From Methylobacterium sp. Leaf465 (GTDB taxonomy: Bacteria > Pseudomonadota > Alphaproteobacteria > Rhizobiales > Beijerinckiaceae): 64,000 bases of DNA. The notes under the pieces are model-generated. The model did no database searches. It had not been told where the DNA came from and worked only from the letters and a program-made list of their open reading frames with translations. Position 1 is the stretch's first letter; each line of letters starts with the position of its first letter. Below, one piece after another: positions 48,181-58,521 of the stretch. The stretch spans positions 63,115 through 127,114 of the forward strand of contig NZ_LMRA01000045.1 in NCBI RefSeq assembly GCF_001424705.1, given 5' to 3'. The position numbers were made by a program, and so were the translations under genes.

Positions 48181-50418
48181 GTGAAACCACCCAACAGCGA
48201 CCCCAACCGCCCGGGTTCTCCCACCGGCAACCGGCCGGCCGAGCCCGGCAAGCCCGCCACGCCGGGCGGCTCCCTTCCGCCGAAGGTCGAGGCCTCGGCC
48301 AAGCCGGGTCAGCCCGGCGGCACGCCGGGTACGTTCGGCAAGAGTGAGCCGGGGAAAGGTGAGCCGGCAAAGGCAGAGCCGGTCACGGAAGGCACGAAGA
48401 CGGACGCCGTGAAAACGGAAGCCGCCAAGGCCGCGATCCTCATGCCCGACGCTGGCAAAGCCGACACCGTCAAATCCGATGCTCCCAGAGCCGACGCCGT
48501 GAAGCCGGATGCCTCCAAGCCGGACCTGACCCGCCCCGATCCGCTCGCTGTCGGCGCCGCGAAGACCGAGACGATCAAGGCCGATGCGCCGAAACCGGAG
48601 GCCCTCAAGCCCGATGCGTCGAAGACTGACGCTGCCAGAACCGATGCTTCGAAGGCCGAGTCACCGAAGGCCGACGCCGGGAAATCCGAGTCGCCCCGCT
48701 CCGGCGCATTCGCGGGACCGCAGCCCGGCGCGCGTCCGGGCCAGTCCGTGACCGATGGCCCGATCATCGACCTGAAGGCCAAGCGCATGCCGGACCCCGT
48801 GCCACCGGCGAAGCCTGCCGGTGCTGCCGGTGCTGCCGGTGCTGCCGGTGCTGCCGGTGCTGCCGGTGCTGCCGGTGCTGCCGGTGCTGCCGGGGGAATG
48901 GCGAGCAAGCCGGCCGACGGCAAGACCTCTGATAGCAAGACGTCCGATTCCAAAACCGCTTCGGAGCTCCCGAAGGCGGGTGGTCCGACGACGCCCCGCA
49001 TCACCCCGGCTGCCCCGGCTGCTTCGTCCGGGGCCGGCTTCGGCTCCCTCGTCACCGCCGGCCTCCTCGGCGGCGTGGTGGGGGCCGGCCTCCTGTTCGG
49101 CGTCGCGCGCAGCGGCCTGATGGCCCCGGGCGAGGATGCCCGCATCACCGCCCTCGACCAGCGGATCGCCGCCCTCGCCCCGAAGGATGCGGTGGCCGGC
49201 CTGGACAAGCGGGTCGCCGCGAACGAGGCCGCCCTCAAGGCCGTTCCGGAGGCGGTGTCGACGGCGCGCCAGGCCCTCGAGAAGGCGAACGCGGCCCAGG
49301 GCGGCGCGCCGGCTCAGGCCGAGGGAGCGCCCGCTGCGGCGGCGGCCCCGGCCGCCGTGCCGGCCGATCTCGTCGCCCGCCTCGACGCCCTGGATCAGCG
49401 CGTCTCGGCGCTCCAGGAAGAACCGGGCCGCGACCAGGGCGGCGACGCCCGGATGGCGGTGACCCAATCTGCGGGACCGCAGCTCGCCGCGCTGGAACAG
49501 CGCCTGAAGGCCATCGAGGGCAAGGTCGAGTCCGCGCCGAAGCCCGCCGCGCAGCCCGATCTCGCCCCGAAGCTCGCCGCCCTCCAGGGCGACGTCGAGG
49601 CCAAGACCAAGGCCAATGCCGAGGCCGCCCAGGCGCTGAGCCAGAAGGTGGCCGCCCTGCAGCAGTCGCTGGAGGCTCGCGTCCAGGCCGCCACCGAGGC
49701 GGTCCAGGCCGCGACCCAGGCGAGCGAGAAGGTCGTCGACGCGAACAAGACCCAGGCGGCCGAGGCGGCCAAGGCGGTGGAGCGCCAGCTCCAGGCCCAG
49801 GCCGACAAGATCGCCGGCCTCGACAAGGCCGTCTCCGAGCGGGCCGAGACCGCGACCCTGCAGGCCGCCCTGCGCGTCGTGTCGGCCGACCGGATCGTCA
49901 CCGCCCTCAACACCGGCGCCCCCTACGCGGATGCCCTCTCGGCCCTGCGCGGGCTGGAGCCGGGCGACCCGGCCCGCCTCACGGCGGTGGCGGCCTTCGC
50001 CGACAAGGGGGCCCCGACCGCCCGCTCGCTCGCAGCCGAGTTCCGCCCCGTCGCCGAGCGAATCGCGGCGAAGCGCCGGGCGGCCCAGACCAAGGCCGTG
50101 GCCGAGACCGGCGACATCGGGACCAAGCTGATGAGCATGGCCGAGTCGATCGTCCAGGTCCGGCGCGTCGAGACCCCGGCCGCCGGCGGCACCCCCGGCG
50201 CGGCGGCCCCCGACACCGCCCCGAAGGTGCAGGACGCCCTCGACCGCGGCGCGATCAAAGAGGCCGCCGAGGCCTTCGCGGCGCTGCCCGAGGCGGACCG
50301 GGCCGAGGCCGGCGATTTCGGGACCAAGCTGGCCTCGCGCGTCGCCGCCGCCGACGCGGCCCAGGGCCTGCTCGCCGACGCCTTCAAGGGCCTGCCCGCA
50401 ACCGGCGCCTCCCGTTGA
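48181..50418 (+). CDS. mitofilin/Mic60-like inner-membrane protein
   Basis: A 745-residue protein. Residues 1-280 are a disordered, Lys/Pro/Ala/Asp-rich region with degenerate repeats such as KPDASK and KADAPKPE and the GAA tract. A membrane segment (LVTAGLLGGVVGAGLLFGVA) lies near 293-313. Long coiled coils follow (about 330-560), then a helical C-terminal domain with the mitofilin-type signature ADRIVTALNTGAPYADAL. Alphaproteobacterial Mic60 homologues shape the inner membrane and lie between hemD and hemY, as here. Translation starts at GTG 48181, with GGAAGGGAG upstream. Confidence 0.86.
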   Translation: MKPPNSDPNRPGSPTGNRPAEPGKPATPGGSLPPKVEASAKPGQPGGTPGTFGKSEPGKGEPAKAEPVTEGTKTDAVKTEAAKAAILMPDAGKADTVKSDAPRADAVKPDASKPDLTRPDPLAVGAAKTETIKADAPKPEALKPDASKTDAARTDASKAESPKADAGKSESPRSGAFAGPQPGARPGQSVTDGPIIDLKAKRMPDPVPPAKPAGAAGAAGAAGAAGAAGAAGAAGAAGGMASKPADGKTSDSKTSDSKTASELPKAGGPTTPRITPAAPAASSGAGFGSLVTAGLLGGVVGAGLLFGVARSGLMAPGEDARITALDQRIAALAPKDAVAGLDKRVAANEAALKAVPEAVSTARQALEKANAAQGGAPAQAEGAPAAAAAPAAVPADLVARLDALDQRVSALQEEPGRDQGGDARMAVTQSAGPQLAALEQRLKAIEGKVESAPKPAAQPDLAPKLAALQGDVEAKTKANAEAAQALSQKVAALQQSLEARVQAATEAVQAATQASEKVVDANKTQAAEAAKAVERQLQAQADKIAGLDKAVSERAETATLQAALRVVSADRIVTALNTGAPYADALSALRGLEPGDPARLTAVAAFADKGAPTARSLAAEFRPVAERIAAKRRAAQTKAVAETGDIGTKLMSMAESIVQVRRVETPAAGGTPGAAAPDTAPKVQDALDRGAIKEAAEAFAALPEADRAEAGDFGTKLASRVAAADAAQGLLADAFKGLPATGASR
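48816..48893 (+). repeat. 9-base microsatellite, eight and a half copies, inside the mitofilin-like gene
   Basis: TGCCGGTGC is repeated eight times without a mismatch from 48816, followed by TGCCGG. It encodes eight GAA tripeptides just before the membrane segment. The unit is a multiple of three, so length changes by slippage would not break the frame but would lengthen or shorten the linker. Confidence 0.9.
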
Positions 50419-50473
50419 GCGCGCGGCCGCGCGCCCTGTCCTCCGGCGGGATGCGCGGCCACCCGGATTTCGC

Positions 50474-50496
50474 GCGGGAGCGCCCAACGCTCCCGC
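50474..50496 (+). terminator. hairpin between the mitofilin-like gene and hemY
   Basis: A perfect 9-base stem, GCGGGAGCG against CGCTCCCGC, with loop CCCAA. It lies 58 bases before the hemY ATG. With no T-run it may be a processing or attenuation structure rather than a full terminator. Confidence 0.45.
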
Positions 50497-50553
50497 CCCC
50501 GACTCTCGGTGTCGCCGGACCGGCCGACGCCACTCCCAGGAGTTTCTGATCCC

Positions 50554-52194
50554 ATGTGGCGCGCCCTCGCCTTCCTGGCCCTTCTCGCGGTTGCCGCCTA
50601 TGGCGCGACCTGGGTCGCCGACCATCCCGGCACCGTCACCATCGTGTGGAACGGCTACGAGGTGGCCACCAGCCTCGCCATCGGGCTGATCGGCGTCCTG
50701 ATCGCCGCCATCCTGATCGGCTTCATCTGGGCCATCGTGCGGGGCTTCATCACCTTGCCGGAGACGCTGGTGCGCGGCTCGCGCGACCGGCGCCGGGCCA
50801 AGGGCTTCTCGGCCCTGTCCCGCGGCATGGTCGCGGTCGGGTCGGGCGATCCCCTCGCCGCCCGCCGCCACGCCAACGACGCCGAGCGCCTGCTCGGCGC
50901 CGAGCCGTTGACGCTGCTGCTCAAGGCCCAGGCCGCCCAGATCTCCGGCGACCGCGAGGCCGCCGAGCAGGCCTTCCAGCGCATGGTCAACGACCCCGAG
51001 ACCCGCGTGCTCGGCCTGCGCGGCCTGTTCGTCGAGGCCCGCCGCCGCGAGGACGACGCCTCCGCCCGCGCCTACGCCGCCGAAGCCGCCCGCCTGGCGC
51101 CCAGCGTCACCTGGGCCAACGAGGCCGTCCTGGAGGCGCAATGCGCCGACGGCGACTGGAGCGGGGCCAACGAGACCGTGGAGCGCCGTGCCTCCCTGGG
51201 CCTCATCGACAAGTCGACCGCCCGGCGCCAGCGCGCTGTCCTGCTCACCGCCGCCGCGCAGGAGCGCGAGGCCGGCGAACCGGAGGCCGCCACCGAGCGC
51301 GTGCTCAAGGCGGTCAAGCTCGCCCCCGACCTCGTCCCGGCCGCGGTGCTCGCCGCGCGCCTGATGGTGCGCCGGGGCGACCTGCGGAAGGGCGCCAAGA
51401 TCATCGAGGCCGCCTGGCGCGCCGGGCCGCACCCGGACCTCGCCAAGACCTACCTGAACCTGCGCACCGGCGATTCCGTGCGCGACCGCATGGCCCGCGC
51501 CGAGACCCTGGCCAAGATCTCGTCCTGGCACCCGGAGGCCCGCCTCGCCATGGCGCAGGCGGCCTACGAGGCCCGCGAGTTCGGCCAGGCCCGCGAAGCC
51601 CTGGCGCCCCTCCTCGCCGACCGGCCCACGGTCCGCGCCTGCCTGACCATGGCCCGCATCGAGGAGGCCGAGCACGGCGCCGGTTCGGGCCGGACCCGCG
51701 AATGGCTCTCCCGCGCCGCGCACGCCCCGCGCGATCCGCTCTGGATCGCCGACGGCGTCGCGTCCGAGACCTGGGCGCCCGTTTCGCCGGTGAGCGGCCG
51801 CCTGGACGCCTTCGTCTGGAAGACGCCGACCGAGCTGATCGCCGGCCCCGAGGCGCCGCACGACGAGGACGCAACGGCCCCCGAGGGCGTCCTCGCGGCC
51901 CCGATGCCGGCCGCTCCGGCGGCGTCCTCGCCGAAGCCGATGCCGGTGGCCTCGCCGAAGGCGGATGGTGCGGCCGAACCCAAGCCCGCGACGGTGCTGT
52001 TCCCGTCCGCCGCCAAGGAGACGGCGCCGGTGGCCGCCGGAATGGCGACCGCGGCCGCGCACCCCGCGTCGGGTTCCACCCCGGTCGGCCCGTCCCCGGC
52101 CGCGGCCTCGGGTCCGCTCTCCGCCAAGTCGCCGACCCCGGTGGTGTTTCCCCCGCCGAAGGCCGGCGACACCCAGCCCCGCCGCGCCGGCTGA
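50554..52194 (+). CDS. hemY: heme biosynthesis protein HemY (membrane TPR protein)
   Basis: A 546-residue protein with two N-terminal membrane segments (about 3-20 and 40-65), the HemY_N signature WVADHPGTVTIVWNGYEV (22-39), and then helical TPR-like repeats to about residue 420. The last 120 residues are disordered and Pro/Ala-rich. This is the proteobacterial HemY of the hemCDXY region, not the Bacillus oxidase of the same name; its exact role in late heme synthesis is unsettled. The ATG at 50554 has AGGAG at 50539-50543. It is the third gene of the hemD group. Confidence 0.9.
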   Translation: MWRALAFLALLAVAAYGATWVADHPGTVTIVWNGYEVATSLAIGLIGVLIAAILIGFIWAIVRGFITLPETLVRGSRDRRRAKGFSALSRGMVAVGSGDPLAARRHANDAERLLGAEPLTLLLKAQAAQISGDREAAEQAFQRMVNDPETRVLGLRGLFVEARRREDDASARAYAAEAARLAPSVTWANEAVLEAQCADGDWSGANETVERRASLGLIDKSTARRQRAVLLTAAAQEREAGEPEAATERVLKAVKLAPDLVPAAVLAARLMVRRGDLRKGAKIIEAAWRAGPHPDLAKTYLNLRTGDSVRDRMARAETLAKISSWHPEARLAMAQAAYEAREFGQAREALAPLLADRPTVRACLTMARIEEAEHGAGSGRTREWLSRAAHAPRDPLWIADGVASETWAPVSPVSGRLDAFVWKTPTELIAGPEAPHDEDATAPEGVLAAPMPAAPAASSPKPMPVASPKADGAAEPKPATVLFPSAAKETAPVAAGMATAAAHPASGSTPVGPSPAAASGPLSAKSPTPVVFPPPKAGDTQPRRAG

Positions 52195-52209
52195 GGGCGA
52201 CCCCGGTCG

Positions 52210-52284
52210 CCGAGCCCGGTCGCGCCGCCGGGCTCGGGGCCAGCATGGCGCATGCAGGGACGGTCCCAAGCGACCGTCCTTAAA
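52210..52284 (+). terminator. two hairpins after hemY
   Basis: CCGAGCCCGG and CCGGGCTCGG (52210-52219 and 52228-52237) form a perfect 10-base stem with an 8-base loop. A second perfect stem, GGACGGTC and GACCGTCC (52258-52265 and 52272-52279), is followed by TTAAA. Together they probably end the hemD-hemY transcript and separate it from the DUF2336 gene. Confidence 0.6.
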
Positions 52285-52345
52285 GGTCGGTTCACGCAAT
52301 TCCGCTAATCCTCTCGATCAGCGAGTTCTGCGTAACCGAAGTGCC

Positions 52346-53470
52346 ATGTCCCCATCTTTCGACGATGCGCCGGACCTCTCCGGCCTGATCGAGTTGTCGC
52401 GTCTCGACAGCCTCGATCTGAAACCCGTCATCCTTCGGGTGCAGACGGATCACTTTCTCTCGGCCACGGTCCGGGACCGGAAGACCGTCGCGGCCTTCGC
52501 CTCCCTGGCCGGAGGACTGATCCCGATCGTCGACGCCGAGACCGCCGAGATCGTCGCCCGCAAGCTCGCGCCCTTTCCCGACACGCCGCCCGCCCTCCTC
52601 GCCGCCCTGGTGGAGCGTGGCGGCGGCGCCCGGGACGCCGTCCTCGCCCAGGCTCCCATCCTCACGCAGGGGATGATCCAGGCCGCCCTCGCCGAGGACG
52701 CCGATCTCGGCCCCGCCATCGCCAGCCGGCACGATCTCAGCCGCGCCACCATCCTGGACCTGATCGGCCGCGAGAATCCCGGCATCGACCGGGCGCTGGC
52801 CGCCAATCCGGCCGCCACCCTTCAGGGCGAGTTGCTGGCCCGCCTCGTCGCCCGCGCGCGCAAGCAGCCGGACCTCGGCCGGACGCTCCTCGCCCGCCAC
52901 GACCTCGCCCATGCCGACGTGGCGCCGCTGTTCCTGTTGGCGGACGAGACCCGCCGCGAGGCGATCGGCCACGCGATGATGGCGACGGCGGCCCTGCGGC
53001 CGAATCCGCCGGCACCGCGCGAGGCCGGCGCCGTGCTCACCGGCTTCTCCGCCCGCGGCGACGTGGCCGGGTTCGTGGCCGCCCTCACCGAGATGCTGGG
53101 CCTGCCCAAGGGCTTCCTCGCCACCACCCCCGATCCCTCGCTGCGCTACGAGCTGCTGACGGTCGCCCTGCGCGCCGCCGGCCTGCACGAGGAGGAGGCG
53201 GTCTACATCTACCTCACCCTGAACGAGACCGTGGCGCAGTCGGTCGACCGCGTGTTCAGCCTGGTCAAGCTGTTCCGGACCCTCCCGCGGGTCGCCGCGC
53301 GCGACCTCCTGGCCGCGATCCTGGCCTGGACCCCGCCGGAGCGGGCCTCGCAGGCGGGGCACCAGCCCTACCATGCCCCGGACGCCCAGCGCCCCCGGGC
53401 GCAGACCACGGCCAGCGAGCGCCCGCCCCTGCGCACGCCCCTGCCCAGCCGGCAGCGCCAGGCGACCTGA
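52346..53470 (+). CDS. DUF2336 domain-containing protein (second of two)
   Basis: A 374-residue soluble helical protein of the DUF2336 family, only distantly like the one at 32394-33362. Short HEAT-like repeats are visible, for example ARKLAPFPDTPPALLAALVERG near 71-92 (in part) and DLGRTLLARHDLAHADVAPLFLLAD. The C-terminal 45 residues are Gln/Pro/Arg-rich and probably disordered. In Caulobacter-type bacteria DUF2336 proteins are uncharacterised. The ATG at 52346 follows the double hairpin by 61 bases, so the gene probably has its own promoter. Confidence 0.82.
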   Translation: MSPSFDDAPDLSGLIELSRLDSLDLKPVILRVQTDHFLSATVRDRKTVAAFASLAGGLIPIVDAETAEIVARKLAPFPDTPPALLAALVERGGGARDAVLAQAPILTQGMIQAALAEDADLGPAIASRHDLSRATILDLIGRENPGIDRALAANPAATLQGELLARLVARARKQPDLGRTLLARHDLAHADVAPLFLLADETRREAIGHAMMATAALRPNPPAPREAGAVLTGFSARGDVAGFVAALTEMLGLPKGFLATTPDPSLRYELLTVALRAAGLHEEEAVYIYLTLNETVAQSVDRVFSLVKLFRTLPRVAARDLLAAILAWTPPERASQAGHQPYHAPDAQRPRAQTTASERPPLRTPLPSRQRQAT

Positions 53471-53502
53471 TCCGGCCCCGCGAAGCCCGCGCGGGACGCC
53501 GC

Positions 53503-53844
53503 CTATTCGGCGAGATCGAGGCGGTGGCGTCCGGCGCGATCGTCGATCTCGACGATCCAGAGATCGTCGTCGAAGCGCAGCTCCTTGCCGAGGCGCACCT
53601 CCACGTCGGCGGGCGCGGCCTCGCTGAGCAGGGCCACGAAGCGGCGGTCGCCGTGGGACTCGGTGTCCACGAGGGATTGCGGGGCCGGGCCGTAGAGATC
53701 GGCCCGGCCGTCGAGGCGATCCACCTTCACGAAGATCGCCCCCGCCTCGGGGGAACCGCGGCGGCGCTGCACCGCGGCGATGCCCTCGATGTCGAGGCGG
53801 CGAAGATGGGCGGAAACCCAGAAATCCGAGCGCAGGCGTGCCAT
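53503..53844 (-). CDS. DUF1491 family protein
   Basis: A 113-residue protein matching the DUF1491 family over its length: LRSDFWVSAHLRRLDIEG near 4-21, RRGSPEAGAIFVKVDRLDG near 28-46 and DLWIVEIDDR near 94-103. Members are small alphaproteobacterial proteins of unknown function. The ATG is at 53844. It lies 31 bases downstream of the peptidoglycan-binding protein gene on the same strand. In many alphaproteobacteria this pair is adjacent, so an envelope link is possible. Confidence 0.86.
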   Translation of the reverse strand: MARLRSDFWVSAHLRRLDIEGIAAVQRRRGSPEAGAIFVKVDRLDGRADLYGPAPQSLVDTESHGDRRFVALLSEAAPADVEVRLGKELRFDDDLWIVEIDDRAGRHRLDLAE

Positions 53845-53875
53845 GTGCCGGTCTATAGCACGCCGCCCCGCCGGA

Positions 53876-54604
53876 TCAGCCCCGGGCGGCGCCCGCCCGG
53901 GTGGCGAGCTCGCGGAAGGTCCGCGGCGAGGGCTCGCCCTTCACCGGAAGCTTGCGGTCCCGCTCGAATTTCTCGATCGCCGCCCGGGTGCTGGCGCCCA
54001 TCAGGCCGTCGGCCTTCAGCGGCCCGTAGCCGAGCTTGACCAGGGCGCGCTGGGCCTGGGCGATGGAGAGGCCCCCGAGGGTCGCCATCGAGGCGGTGGT
54101 CTCCGCCCCCGCCGGCTCGCCGGCCCGGATGATCTCGCCGATGCCGTCCCGCGGCGCGCGCGCCGCCTCGGCCCGGGACGGCTCCGCCTTCGAGGACTCG
54201 GGCTTGCTGGACACCTCGGGTTTACCGGACGGGTCGGATTTGCCCGCCTCCGCCTTCGCGACCACGGGGGCCGCGGGCTTCGGGGCCTCGGCCGTCCGGG
54301 CGAGGGCCGGCTTGGCCGGGAGCTTGGGGAAGATCGGCGCGGGATGGCGGCCCATCTGGTAGCCGAGCGCGTTCAGGCAGATCATCGACACGGCGCCGAG
54401 GACGACGGCGACCCCGAGGGCCTCGCCGGGATGGCGCAGGACCGCGCGGCCCGCGCCTCCCGCCAGCGCCCCGAACCCCGCCAAGCCGCCGAGCCCGGCG
54501 AAGCGGCCGGGGGCCGGCCGTCGCCGGACAGCGGGCCGGGCCTCGCGGCCGCGGGACGGAACGACGATCTCTCGCTGGTCGCGGCGTGCTTGCGGCTCGC
54601 GCAT
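53876..54604 (-). CDS. single-pass membrane protein with peptidoglycan-binding domain
   Basis: A 242-residue protein. Residues 1-60 are basic and Gly-rich, a membrane segment (LGVAVVLGAVSMICLNALG) sits near 63-81, a Pro/Lys/Ala/Ser-rich spacer with short KPESSKAEPS-type repeats follows, and residues about 175-235 form a PG_binding_1 domain (AQRALVKLGYGPLKADGLMG, then AIEKFERDRKLPVKGE). It would be anchored in the inner membrane and touch the cell wall. The gene lies downstream of the DivJ-like kinase gene on the same strand. Confidence 0.86.
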   Translation of the reverse strand: MREPQARRDQREIVVPSRGREARPAVRRRPAPGRFAGLGGLAGFGALAGGAGRAVLRHPGEALGVAVVLGAVSMICLNALGYQMGRHPAPIFPKLPAKPALARTAEAPKPAAPVVAKAEAGKSDPSGKPEVSSKPESSKAEPSRAEAARAPRDGIGEIIRAGEPAGAETTASMATLGGLSIAQAQRALVKLGYGPLKADGLMGASTRAAIEKFERDRKLPVKGEPSPRTFRELATRAGAARG

Positions 54605-54693
54605 TCGATCTCCTCAGGGCTGATCGCAACGGTGTCCGGGCGCCGCGCGAAGCGGGGTCCGGACGATCCGGTGCCGGCAGGATCGCGGCGCAC

Positions 54694-56634
<1,941 letters not shown>

Positions 56635-56955
56635 GCACAGCGCGGACAGGGCCCGACGGCCATCCCCGACGCCCCTTGGCTCGACGAAAACTCGACTGAG
56701 GGCAACTTCGCAGAGCCGACTTAAGCGAGTCTTGCGCTAGACAGTCCGATTGTCTCCGCATGCTTTCCGGGACGTAACCATGACCGGTCGCTCCAAAAGA
56801 CCTTTTCGGGGCACGACACGAAAAAGCCTCGAAGGATATCGGGATAAGCTTGTGTTCACCATTCCGGCGCTTTGCGGGCGGCGCGTCAGGGGGTCTTTAC
56901 CGGTCGCGTCCGACGGTGTTCGCGCGCCGGCCGGGGCGCGTCCGGGACGAGACCC
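56635..56955. other. 321-base divergent intergenic region
   Basis: It lies between the DivJ-like gene and the small membrane protein gene and is somewhat richer in A and T than its neighbours. A GAGTC site, which fits the CcrM methylation motif GANTC, is at 56727-56731, 93 bases upstream of the kinase ATG. I see no convincing gene here; a short frame from the ATG at 56780 has no family-like sequence. Confidence 0.5.
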
Positions 56956-57270
56956 ATGTCCTTCCTCATCCGTGCCGGTCTCGTGATCGGCGTCCTGTCC
57001 TGGCTGGCGCTTCAGCGCCAGGGCGAGCGCGCGCCCGCGCCACCGGCGGTGGCCGATGCGGCGGCGGCGGCCTGGGACGCGCTGCCCGCGCCCCTGCGCG
57101 ACGCCGCCCTGCGCGAGGGCGCCGCGGAGATCGGGCGGCGGGCCTTCACCGCCTCGCCCGTCTCCCGCGACACCCTCTCGGACAGCGACAGAAAAGTCCC
57201 GTGGCGGGGCGCGCAAACCCACGCGGATCGCGCTACGCTGGCCCAACGCGGGGAACGCGGGCCCCCGTGA
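56956..57270 (+). CDS. small single-pass membrane protein of unknown function
   Basis: A 104-residue protein beginning MSFLIRAGLVIGVLSWLAL, a membrane anchor, followed by an Ala-rich helical region and DTLSDSDRKVPWRG near 73-86. The ending style (acidic residues then PWRG) recurs in small Hyphomicrobiales proteins of this length that I cannot assign a function. The start is the ATG at 56956; sequence upstream in frame is Arg-rich and not family-like. It precedes cydB by 39 bases but has no known respiratory role. Confidence 0.65.
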   Translation: MSFLIRAGLVIGVLSWLALQRQGERAPAPPAVADAAAAAWDALPAPLRDAALREGAAEIGRRAFTASPVSRDTLSDSDRKVPWRGAQTHADRATLAQRGERGPP

Positions 57271-57309
57271 GGGGGTAGATGGTTCGCGACGCGGCGAGGG
57301 ATCCAGCGG

Positions 57310-58356
57310 ATGTTCGGCTACGGGATGGAATACGAGGGCGCCGCCTTCTGGCTGCCCGTTGTCTGGGCGGGCCTGCTGGCGCTCGCGGTGGCGATGTACG
57401 TCGTCATCGACGGCTTCGACCTCGGGGTCGGCATCCTGTTCACGGCGGCGCGGAAGGGCAATTGGCGCGACCGGATGATGCTCTCGGTCGCCCCGATCTG
57501 GGACGGCAACGAGACCTGGCTGGTGCTCGGCGGCGGGGGCCTGTTCGCGGTGTTCAGCGTCGCCTACGCCATCCTCCTGCCGGCGCTCTACATTCCGATC
57601 ATCCTGATGCTGATCGCCCTGATCTTCCGCGGCGTCGCCTTCGAATTCCGCTTCAAGGCGGACCGCTCGCAGTTCATCTGGGACAACGCCTTCCACTACG
57701 GTTCACTGCTGGCGACCTTCGCGCAGGGCATGGTGCTCGGTGCCTTCGTCCAGGGCTTCAAGGTCGAGGGCCGCGGCTTCGCCGGCGGCACCCTGGACTG
57801 GCTCACCCCCTTCAGCGTGCTCACCGGCATCGGCCTCGTCTGCGGCTACGGCCTCCTCGGCGCGACCTGGTGCGTGATGAAGACCTCGGGCGAGCTCGAG
57901 ATCTGGGCCCGGCGCAAGAGCCTGCAGTTCCTGGCCGCCACCATCGTGTCGATGGCGGTGGTGAGCGCCTGGGTGCCGTTCCTCGGCCTCGACATCCAGT
58001 GGCGCTGGATCTCCTGGCCGAACATCCTCTACGTGGCGCCCGTTCCGGTGGTGACGGCCCTGGTGGCCTGGGGCATCTTCCAGGGCATCCGCGACGGCCG
58101 CCACGTGGCGCCGTTCCTCCTCACCATCGCGCTGTTCCTGCTCGGCTTCCTCGGCCTCGCCATCAGCCTGTTCCCCTACATCGTGCCGCCGCACTACACG
58201 ATCTGGCAGGCGGCCAACGCGGTCAGCGCCCTGCAATTCGCCCTCGTCGGCTACGCCGTGGTGATGCCGCTGACCCTGGCCTATACCGGCTACGCCTACT
58301 GGGTCTTCCGCGGGAAGGTGGCGGAGGACATCGCATCCGGGGGCTACGGGCATTGA
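57310..58356 (+). CDS. cydB: cytochrome bd-type ubiquinol oxidase subunit II
   Basis: A 348-residue integral membrane protein with about nine hydrophobic segments. The family landmarks are VVIDGFDLGVGILF near 30-43, WDGNETWLVLGGGGLFAVF near 67-85, and RFKADRSQFIWDNAFHYGSLLATFAQGMV near 117-145 (in part). It is of the cyanide-insensitive (CIO) type, which pairs with a CydA lacking the long Q-loop. CydA, which carries the hemes and the quinol site, is not encoded beside it. A 40-residue DUF2474 protein overlaps the stop by 4 bases, as in CIO operons. The ATG at 57310 has GAGGGA upstream. Confidence 0.92.
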   Translation: MFGYGMEYEGAAFWLPVVWAGLLALAVAMYVVIDGFDLGVGILFTAARKGNWRDRMMLSVAPIWDGNETWLVLGGGGLFAVFSVAYAILLPALYIPIILMLIALIFRGVAFEFRFKADRSQFIWDNAFHYGSLLATFAQGMVLGAFVQGFKVEGRGFAGGTLDWLTPFSVLTGIGLVCGYGLLGATWCVMKTSGELEIWARRKSLQFLAATIVSMAVVSAWVPFLGLDIQWRWISWPNILYVAPVPVVTALVAWGIFQGIRDGRHVAPFLLTIALFLLGFLGLAISLFPYIVPPHYTIWQAANAVSALQFALVGYAVVMPLTLAYTGYAYWVFRGKVAEDIASGGYGH

Positions 58357-58475
58357 GCGGACGATTTTCCGGGGCCAAGGGCCGCCGGCTGCTCTGGTTC
58401 GCCGCCTTCTACGCCGCCAGCCTCGTGACCTTCACGGCGCTGGTCTATCTCCTGCGCGCCGTCGTGAAGGGGTGA
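58353..58475 (+). CDS. DUF2474 small membrane protein, putative CIO accessory subunit
   Basis: A 40-residue peptide starting at TTG 58353, which overlaps the cydB stop (TTGA). It has a basic start (SGRFSGAKGRR) and one membrane helix (LLWFAAFYAASLVTFTALVYL). Length, topology and position match DUF2474, the small protein encoded after cydB in CIO-type operons, thought to act like CydX in assembling or steadying the oxidase. Confidence 0.8.
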   Translation: MSGRFSGAKGRRLLWFAAFYAASLVTFTALVYLLRAVVKG

Positions 58476-58521
58476 TCGGCCCGCCGAGTGCGCGGGCCGT
58501 TCGCGGGGAGACGCGCCGCCC

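Noticed and set aside
48661..52299. 1212-codon minus-strand open frame opposite the mitofilin-like and hemY genes
   Set aside because: Extremely Gly/Arg/His-rich and repetitive; mirrors codon bias of the two real genes and crosses their intergenic hairpin.
56750..56986. Short plus-strand frame upstream of the small membrane protein
   Set aside because: No ribosome site or family-like sequence, and it overlaps the start of the better-supported gene at 56956.
57279..58475. 398-codon frame overlapping cydB
   Set aside because: Only its last 40 codons, from TTG 58353, are real (DUF2474); the rest is out of frame with cydB and Arg/Pro/Gly-rich.
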